A DNA stretch of 23,614 nt from JBOHNM01 sp050730675 (GTDB lineage: Bacteria; Planctomycetota; Phycisphaerae; Phycisphaerales; UBA1924). Positions 1 to 6,722 of this stretch are shown piece by piece. How positions within the stretch are numbered: position 1 is the first letter of the stretch; each line of letters opens with the position of its first letter. The stretch lies in assembly GCA_050730675.1 (NCBI GenBank), contig JBOHNM010000057.1, positions 1 to 23,614 on the forward strand, written 5' to 3'. Made by a program: the position numbers and the translations under genes. Below the pieces are notes generated by a model. That model was not told the DNA's origin. It did no database searches and was given only the letters and a program-made list of their open reading frames with translations.

Positions 1-1579
1 CGGACCAGGACTGCACGCTGATGGGGAAAGGGCGCACAAGGGCGGTGTGGCCCTTGATCTCGGCGCTGAAGCGGTCCCAATCGAGGCGGGCTTCGAGCAT
101 GCGGTCCACGGATTCAAGGAAATTATTGCAGTGCTGCTGGAGGTGGAAGCCGAGCAGGTCGGCGCCGAGCATGCCCTGGAGGATTTCGACGCGGTAGGGG
201 CAGATGCGGAAGGCCTCGGGGTTCGGCCAGGGGATGTGCCAGAACAGGCCGACGAGCAGGTCGGGGCGGGCTTCCTTGAGCATGCCGGGGACGAGGGCGA
301 GTTGGTAGTCCTGCACCATGACGACCGCCTTCTCCGGTCCGATCTCGTCGAGCGCAGCCTTGGCGAAGCGCCGGTTGGCGCGGACGTACTGCTCCCAATC
401 GGAAGCGCGAAAAGTGGGTCGTTCGTGGGTGAGGTGGCACAGGGGCCAAAGACCCTCGTTGGAAAAGCCGTAGTAGTACCCCTGCTCTTCTTCCTTGGAG
501 ATCCATACGCGCTTGAGGGTGTAGCGGGCATCGTCGGGCGGCACGGGGACACAGCCGGCGGCGTCGGCGGTCTGGCGGTCGGCATCGCCAGCACCGTGAG
601 CGACCCAGAGGCCGCCGCAGGCGCGCAGGACAGGGTCGAGGCCCGTGACCAGGCCGCTGGCGGGGCGGACGAGCGCGGGATGCCCATCGCGGAGGACGTG
701 CATGTAGGGCTCGCGGTTGGAGACGACGACCAGGGGCTGCCCGCCGAGCGCGTCGATGCCGTGGGCGCGGAGACGCTCGCGAGTCCAGGCCTTGTCGGAG
801 CGGACGATGTCCTGGGCTTCGGCGCGTTCCTTGGCGCGGGCGGCGCGGAAGGAGGCGGCGAGGTGGAGGGATTCATCGGCGAGGCGGCCGACGGGGAGGC
901 CTTTGGGCGGCTGCTCGGGCGTGTTGGCAAAGCGGAGGCGGCGCATCCACGCGGCGAGCAGGTGGAGCGGGCGTTCGAAGAACGCCCACGCGAGGCCGGT
1001 GGTGAGCATGAAGATGCTCAGGCCGATGGCGGCGGACCAGATGACGGCGCGGATCATGCCGCGGGTGAGGCGGTCTTCGAGGTAGAGGGCGTCGTGGACG
1101 ACGACAACCGCGCCTTGGAGCCTGCCGGTGGTGTCAAGGAGTGGCGAGACGAGGATGTGCGTTGTGCCCTCGGTGGCGCGGCGAAGTTCACTCACCTCCT
1201 CGCCCGAGGCGAGGGCGCGGGAAACGGATTCAACGAGCGATTCGGCGAGTTCGGTCACGCCGTCGGCGGCGGCGATTGGGTGGCCATCAAGGTCGTAGAT
1301 CGCCATACCAATGAGGCGCGAATGACCGTCGAGGCGGTCGCCGACGAGTTCGGAAGGACGGGCCGCGTCGGCGCTGAGGGCCTGGCGGGCGGTGGGTGCG
1401 ATGCGGTGGCCGAGGAGCTGGGCGCGGCGGCGGAGATCGTCAAGGCTCTCGCGGTGCTCGTTGCGGATCTGGTAAGAAAACACGGCGCCGGTGGCAAGGG
1501 CGGCGAGGGTCGCGACGAGCAGGCCGAAGCGCAGGGACTTGGGGAACAATGGGCGCCGGGGTGCTTTGTCGGTGTTCAT
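1..1579 (-). CDS. otsA: Membrane-anchored trehalose-6-phosphate synthase, partial (C-terminus off window)
   Basis: Probable GT20 synthase making trehalose 6-phosphate from a nucleotide-glucose and glucose 6-phosphate. The window holds the first 526 residues; the C-terminal nucleotide-sugar half lies beyond the left edge. The catalytic domain begins near residue 283 with VVVSNREPY (284-292). It continues with QDYQLALVPG (D424), FWHIPWPNPEAF (H448) and GADLLGFHLQQH, all matching OtsA N-domain motifs. About 280 residues precede it: a membrane helix at 18-36, a roughly 140-residue extracytoplasmic stretch, a second helix near 178-199, and a HAMP-like, Ala/Arg/Glu-rich helical linker. This layout resembles a one-component sensor and is absent from classical 470-residue OtsA. 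The ATG overlaps the upstream otsB-GH15 stop as ATGA, implying translational coupling. Substrate is inferred from family and from the OtsB partner; a related sugar-phosphate synthase is possible. Confidence 0.88.
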   Translation of the reverse strand, partial: MNTDKAPRRPLFPKSLRFGLLVATLAALATGAVFSYQIRNEHRESLDDLRRRAQLLGHRIAPTARQALSADAARPSELVGDRLDGHSRLIGMAIYDLDGHPIAAADGVTELAESLVESVSRALASGEEVSELRRATEGTTHILVSPLLDTTGRLQGAVVVVHDALYLEDRLTRGMIRAVIWSAAIGLSIFMLTTGLAWAFFERPLHLLAAWMRRLRFANTPEQPPKGLPVGRLADESLHLAASFRAARAKERAEAQDIVRSDKAWTRERLRAHGIDALGGQPLVVVSNREPYMHVLRDGHPALVRPASGLVTGLDPVLRACGGLWVAHGAGDADRQTADAAGCVPVPPDDARYTLKRVWISKEEEQGYYYGFSNEGLWPLCHLTHERPTFRASDWEQYVRANRRFAKAALDEIGPEKAVVMVQDYQLALVPGMLKEARPDLLVGLFWHIPWPNPEAFRICPYRVEILQGMLGADLLGFHLQQHCNNFLESVDRMLEARLDWDRFSAEIKGHTALVRPFPISVQSWS

Positions 1580-4140
1580 GCGTTGGCTCCTGCGCTCGGT
1601 GCAGTGGTGGATTCGCGGGTGTTGAGAGCCACGGCGGCGTTGATGAGGGCGAGGTGGGAATAGGCCTGCGGGATGTTGCCCAGGGCCAGACGTTCGGTCG
1701 TGTCGTATTGCTCGGCGAGGATGCCGGTCGGGCCGGCGAGTGCAACGAGTTGTTCGAACAACTCAAGGGCGCGGCGGTGGTGGCCGAGCGTCAGCAGAGA
1801 TTCGATGAGCCAGCCCGTGCAGATGTGGAAGCCGCCTTCGGTGCCGGGGAGGCCGTCATCGAAGAGGTAGCGATGAACGACGGGGCCGCGGCGAAGGCCG
1901 GCATCGATGGCCTCGACCGTACGGGCCCATCGGGGATCGCGGTGATCGATGAGGCCGGTGAGGCCGACGAACAGGGTCGCGGCGTCGAGGTCGATGGACC
2001 CGTAGTGCGAGACGAAGGCACCGGCGGTATCGCTGAAACCGTGGGCGAGGACGTCGGCACGGATCTGGTCGCGTAGGGCGGTCCAGGCGTGGTTGGGCTT
2101 GCCCATCACGGATTCGTGGACGACCATCGCGCGGTCGACGGTGAGGAAGCACATGGATTTGGAGTGGACATGGTGGCGTGTGGGGCCGCGGATCTCCCAG
2201 ATGCCGTGGTCGGGCTCGCGCCAGCGGGCCTCGACGGCCGCGACCATGGCACGGGTGAGACGCCAGTGGTCGGGGGAGATTGGAGCGCCGCGCTCGGCGA
2301 GCATGGCGACCAGGTCCACGATCGGGCCGAAGACGTCGAGCTGGACCTGCTGCGCGGCGGCGTTGCCGATGCGGACGGGGCGACTGTCGCCGTAGCCGGA
2401 GAGGCTGCCGATTTCGGCCTCGGGACCGAGGTCCGAACCGGTGACGGTGTAGATGGGACGGAGACGATCGGGGCTTTCGCAGCGGTCGACGACGCTCAGG
2501 AGCCAATCCAACAGTCGCATGGCGGTGCCGGTGTTGCCGAGACGCATGAGAGCTGCGGCAGCGAGTGCGGCATCGCGGGGCCAGCAGTGGCGGTAGTCCC
2601 AGTTGCGGACGCCGCCGAGATGCTCGGGGAGGCTGGTGGTGCCGGCGGCAGCGATGGCGCCGGTGGGGCCATGGCCGAGGGCGCGGAGCATGAGGGCGCT
2701 ACGACGGATGAGTTCGGGGTGGAAGTCGGGGATCTTGAGCGTGGCGGCCCAGGCGCTCCAGAAACGCTGAGTATCGGCGCGGCGTTCGCTTTCGGGGCGA
2801 GGATGGGGGCGTGGATTGGCGGAGCCATAGCGCAGCTCGAAGCTGACCGGGCCCGCGGCGAGGTCGATTTCGGCCTCGGCGGTCTGGTGGCGGCCGTCGG
2901 CGAGGATGCTCCAGTTCACACCCGGGGCGTGAAGCACGAGGGGATCGCTGGCCCCCTCAACCTCCAAAACACCGTCGTGCACGGAGAGGAGCGTGGGGAT
3001 GCGGCCGAAGTCGAGGCGCGGGGCGAACCGGACGCGGACGCGGGACTGGCCCTCGACGACGCGGACGAGATCGGAGCGGCCGGCGCGTTGGAAGGCGCGG
3101 CCGCCGGCGCAGTCAAGGTAGTCGGTCACGGTGCATCCGGGCCACGAGGTACGGAGGACGAGGGAATCGCCGACGTAGCTTTGCGTTCCGGGACCGGTGG
3201 CTTCGACCGGTGCGATCTCGAAAAAGCCAGCGGTTGGGCCGCCGAGGAGTTCGGCGAAGATTGCTGAGGAATCGATGCGTGGGAGGCAAAGCCAGGCGAT
3301 GCGACCGGCGGGTGTGGTAAGAGCGACTGTGCGCTGGTCAGAGAGGACGGCGTGGTGCTGGATGGGGACGAGGTTTCGCGAGGCGGACCAGTTTTCGCGG
3401 GCGACCGAGAGGCACTCGAGCACTTCGGCAACGTCGGGAACGGAGGAGACGCGGAAGGCGGCGCGGGTATCGCCCGGGCCGACCTTGACGCCGGCATCGC
3501 CAGAACCGAGTGACGCGAATGCCTGCTCATCGGTGAGGTCGTCCCCGATGAAGAGGACGGCGGTAGCGCCGACCCGCTGGCGGATGGCACGGAGGGCGTC
3601 GCCCTTGTTGGTGCTGTCGGCGACGAACTCCAGCACCAGATGCCCGAGGCGGAGCGACAGGGTGGGAAAGTCGGACTTGAGGGCGGTGACAGCGCCGACG
3701 GCGTTGGGGGCGTCGGCATCGGTGACGGCGCGGTAGTGGAACGCGATGGCGCGGGGTTTGATCTCGACGCTCGAGCCGGGTGCGGATTCGGCGATGAGGC
3801 GGAGACAGGCGGCGAGAGCGCCGAGTTCGGCGAGCGTTTGATCGGAGAGGCGTGGTGCGGTGGTGCCATCGACCTCCGCACCGTGGCTGCCGACGAATCG
3901 CGCGCGGGTGGCGGCACCGACGCGGAAACGCAGGTCGGCAAGGCCGCGGCCGGAGATGATGGCGGTGTGGGTGGAAGGGACGCGGTCGAGCGATCGGAAG
4001 GCCGCGAGAGCGGCTTCGTCCGGTGCGGCGGCGGTGTGATCGACGACGATGGGAGCGAGCGTGCCGTCGAAATCACAAGCGACCAGGAGGACTGGCGCCT
4101 GGGCCACAGCGTTGACGATGCGCTCGACGTTTGGCTTCAT
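1576..4140 (-). CDS. otsB: Trehalose-6-phosphate phosphatase fused to GH15 glucosidase (bifunctional)
   Basis: This 854-residue protein has two enzyme domains. Residues 1-255 are a HAD-type OtsB phosphatase that would dephosphorylate trehalose 6-phosphate: nucleophile motif DFDGTL (D23, D25), SGR (63-65), NKGD and GDDLTDE (199-205). From about residue 262 follows a glycoside hydrolase family 15 domain (glucoamylase/trehalase type). It has RNWDYRHCWPRD (W514-D523), the putative general acid E649 in GIWEIRG, and the putative base E810 in LAEQYD, followed by GNIPQAYSHLALINA. Both sites look intact. The GH15 part may be a trehalase or another alpha-glucosidase; the sequence does not decide. No signal peptide is visible, so it is probably cytoplasmic. 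Start: a GTG at 4167 is also in frame, but the ATG at 4140 gives the usual OtsB N-terminus; neither has a clear Shine-Dalgarno. The stop overlaps the synthase start. Confidence 0.92.
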   Translation of the reverse strand: MKPNVERIVNAVAQAPVLLVACDFDGTLAPIVVDHTAAAPDEAALAAFRSLDRVPSTHTAIISGRGLADLRFRVGAATRARFVGSHGAEVDGTTAPRLSDQTLAELGALAACLRLIAESAPGSSVEIKPRAIAFHYRAVTDADAPNAVGAVTALKSDFPTLSLRLGHLVLEFVADSTNKGDALRAIRQRVGATAVLFIGDDLTDEQAFASLGSGDAGVKVGPGDTRAAFRVSSVPDVAEVLECLSVARENWSASRNLVPIQHHAVLSDQRTVALTTPAGRIAWLCLPRIDSSAIFAELLGGPTAGFFEIAPVEATGPGTQSYVGDSLVLRTSWPGCTVTDYLDCAGGRAFQRAGRSDLVRVVEGQSRVRVRFAPRLDFGRIPTLLSVHDGVLEVEGASDPLVLHAPGVNWSILADGRHQTAEAEIDLAAGPVSFELRYGSANPRPHPRPESERRADTQRFWSAWAATLKIPDFHPELIRRSALMLRALGHGPTGAIAAAGTTSLPEHLGGVRNWDYRHCWPRDAALAAAALMRLGNTGTAMRLLDWLLSVVDRCESPDRLRPIYTVTGSDLGPEAEIGSLSGYGDSRPVRIGNAAAQQVQLDVFGPIVDLVAMLAERGAPISPDHWRLTRAMVAAVEARWREPDHGIWEIRGPTRHHVHSKSMCFLTVDRAMVVHESVMGKPNHAWTALRDQIRADVLAHGFSDTAGAFVSHYGSIDLDAATLFVGLTGLIDHRDPRWARTVEAIDAGLRRGPVVHRYLFDDGLPGTEGGFHICTGWLIESLLTLGHHRRALELFEQLVALAGPTGILAEQYDTTERLALGNIPQAYSHLALINAAVALNTRESTTAPSAGANA

Positions 4141-4426
4141 GATCGGTATCGACAGCGAGCATGTCACTCAGAACTGGAGTCGTCTGAAAACCGGAATGCT
4201 ATCTCTGCGTACTGGCGAAAACTCGTCGGAATGCAGACTGCGCCGGGACGCAGCGCACGGGTTCGCCACACGAGCAGCAGTTCACTGGTACGAACGAGAG
4301 GCTTACCGGTTCCTTGATTTGTCGAGAAACGAGCAGGGCTACAAACAGGCGCGTTCACACTTCGATGTGCGAAGCGATCGCGTTCGAAACAGCTGTTGGA
4401 GCGGCTCGCGTGCTTCGCTGCAGGAG
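4141..4426. other. Intergenic region with short repeats, between glycosyltransferase and trehalose genes
   Basis: This 286-base stretch holds no convincing gene; short reading frames here are shadows. It is less GC-rich than its surroundings. It contains the 8-mer CGGAATGC twice (4192-4199 and 4227-4234, 35 bases apart), each preceded by GAAAAC. It also has a perfect 5-base inverted repeat CTTCG/CGAAG (4360-4374), directly followed by the palindromes CGATCG and TTCGAA. The 3' end of the glycosyltransferase transcript and the promoter of the trehalose operon probably lie here. I could not pick a reliable -35/-10 pair. Confidence 0.4.
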
Positions 4427-5215
4427 TCAGAAGAGGTTGTACTTGACGATGCACCACGCCGCGCCGATACCGTCGCGCCAGGTGATCTTTTTGCCCTCGG
4501 CGTAGGTGCGGCCGGCGTAGGAGACGGCGACCTCGTAGACGCGGGCGTTGTGGGGCGGCTGGCCGTCGCGCTGAAGTCGCGCGCGGGCGAGCTTGGCCAC
4601 GAGTTCGGGCTCGATACCGAAGCGCTGCTCGCGCAGGGAAATCTGGCGTGCGACGGGGCTGGTCATGGCCTTGAGGCAACACTCGATGTCGGAGAGGTTG
4701 AGGTTGGTCAGGATGTTGGAGAGCGTCGTGATGGCGCGGTTGGCGGCGTAGTGCCAGAAGTAGAGGACGCGGTGGGCCTCGCCGCCGAAGCGGGAGCCGA
4801 TGACGGCATCCGCGCGGCCGTCGAGGATGGGGGCGAGCAGACGGGCGTGGTCGCGCGGGTCGTATTCGAGGTCGGCGTCCTGGATAAGCAGGACATCGGC
4901 GGTTTCGGCGAGGGCGGCGGTGAAGCCGGTGGCGACAGCGGCACCCTTGCCCATGTTGCGCGGGTGGAGGTGGACACGGAGCACGTTTTTGAGGTCGTCG
5001 CGTTCGGCGAGCTTCTGGATCAGCTCACGGGTGCCATCGGTGGAGCCGTCATCGATCAGGTGGATGTGACGCTGGAGGGGGAGGTGGCCCTCGACGCCCT
5101 CGGCAGAGGAGGAAGCGACGGGCGCGGAGGGGGGCGGCGTTTCCAGGAGACGCTCGAGGAGGCGCGGGAGGAGCTTGGCCTCGTTGTAGACGGGGATGAT
5201 GACGGCGAGGAGCAT
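4427..5215 (-). CDS. Glycosyltransferase family 2 (dolichyl-phosphate-mannose-synthase-like)
   Basis: A 262-residue GT-A fold transferase that probably moves a sugar from a nucleotide donor to a lipid or polysaccharide acceptor at the cytoplasmic face of the membrane. Visible motifs are the N-terminal strand LLAVIIPVYNE, the nucleotide-binding LIDDGSTDGT (D55-D56), NMGKGAAV, the metal-binding DAD (113-115) and a Gly/Ser-Arg-Phe loop (IGSRF). A Pro/Ser-rich insert at about 27-50 separates the first helix from the DDG strand and is unusual. There is no C-terminal transmembrane segment, unlike many GT2 polyprenyl transferases. The start at 5215 gives the standard GT2 N-terminus; longer frames upstream run into the divergent Hen1 promoter. 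There is no Shine-Dalgarno sequence; a TACCCT box 7 bases upstream suggests a leaderless mRNA. The true acceptor is unknown. Confidence 0.88.
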   Translation of the reverse strand: MLLAVIIPVYNEAKLLPRLLERLLETPPPSAPVASSSAEGVEGHLPLQRHIHLIDDGSTDGTRELIQKLAERDDLKNVLRVHLHPRNMGKGAAVATGFTAALAETADVLLIQDADLEYDPRDHARLLAPILDGRADAVIGSRFGGEAHRVLYFWHYAANRAITTLSNILTNLNLSDIECCLKAMTSPVARQISLREQRFGIEPELVAKLARARLQRDGQPPHNARVYEVAVSYAGRTYAEGKKITWRDGIGAAWCIVKYNLF

Positions 5216-5222
5216 GCAAAGG

Positions 5223-5228
5223 AGGGTA
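5223..5228 (-). promoter_or_regulatory. Putative -10 box (TACCCT) for a leaderless glycosyltransferase transcript
   Basis: On the minus strand TACCCT is followed by seven bases and then the ATG at 5215. The sequence between them has no Shine-Dalgarno match; it reads CCTTTGC. This is the weakest match of five similar boxes in the window (TAnnnT only). No recognisable -35 element is seen. Confidence 0.4.
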
Positions 5229-5292
5229 CACGCACACCCAGAAGCGCGGCGTCGCAAGTGCGTGTTTCGCGCCAATGACGAAACGGGATGGT

Positions 5293-5298
5293 TATCCT
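5293..5298 (+). promoter_or_regulatory. Putative -10 box (TATCCT) for leaderless hen1-pnkp transcript
   Basis: TATCCT lies eight bases before the hen1 ATG (5307), so transcription would begin at or within a base or two of the start codon. No Shine-Dalgarno sequence is present. The same hexamer at the same distance precedes the thioesterase gene at 19711. No consensus -35 is visible. Confidence 0.5.
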
Positions 5299-5306
5299 CT
5301 TCGGCC

Positions 5307-6722
5307 ATGATTCTGGAGATCACGACAACGCATCGTCCGGCGGGGGACCTTGGGTACCTGCTGCACAAGCACCCCGGGCGGGTGCAGACGTTCTCGTTGG
5401 CGTTCGGCAAGGCGCACGTGTTCTACCCGGAGCTTGCCGCGGAGCGGTGCACAGCGGCGCTGGTGATCGATGTGGACCCTGTGGGGCTGGTGCGCGGCAA
5501 GGGGTCGGAGCGGACACTGGATCAGTACGTCAACGACCGGCCGTACGTAGCCTCGTCGATGATGGCGGTGGCGATCGCGCAGGTCTTTGGCACGGCGCTG
5601 GCGGGCAACTGCAGGGATCGTCCGGAACTGGTCACCACGGCGATCCCGCTGGCGGCGCGGATCGGGGCGATTCCGTGCCATGGCGGCGAGGAACTGCTGC
5701 GCAAGCTGTTTGAGCCGCTGGGGTATGTGCTGACGATCACGGCCCATCCGCTCGATGAGCACTTCGTCGCCTGGGGCGCTTCGTCGGTCTTCACGGTTGA
5801 AATCGCGGGGACCAAGACGCTGACGGACCTGCTGAGCCACCTCTACGTGCTCATCCCCGTGCTCGACAACGAGAAGCACTATTGGGTCGGCGATGATGAG
5901 GTGGCGAAGCTGCTGCGGCACGGCGAGGGGTGGCTGGCGGCGCACCCGGAGAAGGAGCTGATCGCCACGCGGTACTTGAAATACCGGCGGAATCTCGCCA
6001 ACGACGCGATCAAGCAGCTCCGCGAGCAGGACGGCGAAGGGCCGGAGGAGATCGATGCGGACTCGCCGGAGGACCCGCGCGAGGAAGCGGGCGAGAAGGC
6101 TCTGAGCCTGCACCAGCAGCGGCACGGGGTGGTGCTTTCGGTGCTGCAGGCGAAGGGGGCGCGGCGCGTGATCGATCTCGGGTGCGGCGAGGGGAAGCTC
6201 GTGCGCGAGCTGCTCAAGCACCGGGTGTTCGAGAAGGTGGTGGGGATGGATGTCGCGCACCGGACGCTGGAAGTGGCCGCGGATCGGTTGCGGCTGGAGC
6301 GACTGCCGCCGGCGGTGCGGCAGCGCGTGGAGCTGTTCCACGGCTCGCTGATGTACCGCGATGCGCGGCTGGAGGGGTTCGATGCGGCGGTGCTGTGCGA
6401 AGTGATCGAGCACTTGGACGAGCCGCGGCTGGCGGCGATGGAGCGGGTGGTCTTCGGCTCTGCAAAGCCGGGAATAGTGATCGTCACAACGCCCAACAGC
6501 GAGTACAACGTGATGTGGGAGACGCTGGCGGCGGGGGCGATGCGTCACCGCGATCACCGCTTCGAGTGGACGCGCGAGCAGTTTCGCGCGTGGGCGGCGG
6601 GCGTGTGCGTGCGGTTCGGGTACTCGTGCGAGTTCCGCGGCGTGGGAGAGACGGGCGTCACGCCGGATGGGAAAGAGGTTGGGACGCCGACGCAGATGGG
6701 GGTATTCAGCCGTGCCGGTTGA
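5307..6722 (+). CDS. hen1: 3'-terminal RNA ribose 2'-O-methyltransferase Hen1
   Basis: Bacterial Hen1 puts a methyl group on the 2'-OH of a broken RNA 3' end so that, after sealing by Pnkp, the site resists renewed cleavage by ribotoxins. This 471-residue protein has the bacterial architecture. An N-terminal Hen1-specific domain (1-240, beginning MILEITTTHRPAGDLGYLLH) is joined by an acidic linker to a SAM methyltransferase domain with VIDLGCGEGKLV (288-299). The metal ligands that define the family are present: E365, E368 and H369 in CEVIEHL, and H417 in MRHRDHRFEW. The start at 5307 gives the family's usual N-terminus; the longer frame from 5196 has no support. It is followed by pnkp with an 11-base overlap. 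A TATCCT box directly upstream suggests a leaderless message. Confidence 0.96.
   Translation: MILEITTTHRPAGDLGYLLHKHPGRVQTFSLAFGKAHVFYPELAAERCTAALVIDVDPVGLVRGKGSERTLDQYVNDRPYVASSMMAVAIAQVFGTALAGNCRDRPELVTTAIPLAARIGAIPCHGGEELLRKLFEPLGYVLTITAHPLDEHFVAWGASSVFTVEIAGTKTLTDLLSHLYVLIPVLDNEKHYWVGDDEVAKLLRHGEGWLAAHPEKELIATRYLKYRRNLANDAIKQLREQDGEGPEEIDADSPEDPREEAGEKALSLHQQRHGVVLSVLQAKGARRVIDLGCGEGKLVRELLKHRVFEKVVGMDVAHRTLEVAADRLRLERLPPAVRQRVELFHGSLMYRDARLEGFDAAVLCEVIEHLDEPRLAAMERVVFGSAKPGIVIVTTPNSEYNVMWETLAAGAMRHRDHRFEWTREQFRAWAAGVCVRFGYSCEFRGVGETGVTPDGKEVGTPTQMGVFSRAG
6698..6702 (+). promoter_or_regulatory. Ribosome binding site (GGGGG) deciding the pnkp GTG start
   Basis: A run of five G inside the hen1 3' end sits nine bases before GTG 6712. 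It favours this start over the in-frame ATG at 6667, which would prepend 15 Arg-rich residues not expected in the family. Confidence 0.45.

Noticed and set aside
47..1663. 538-residue plus-strand open frame
   Set aside because: Antisense shadow of the trehalose-6-phosphate synthase; its low-complexity Gly/Glu/Val composition and lack of any motif contrast with the clear GT20 motifs on the other strand.
2089..3267. 392-residue plus-strand open frame
   Set aside because: Antisense to the OtsB-GH15 fusion, which has intact catalytic motifs; the frame is an effect of high GC.
4049..5278. 409-residue plus-strand open frame
   Set aside because: Mostly antisense to the family 2 glycosyltransferase, with no recognisable fold or ribosome site.
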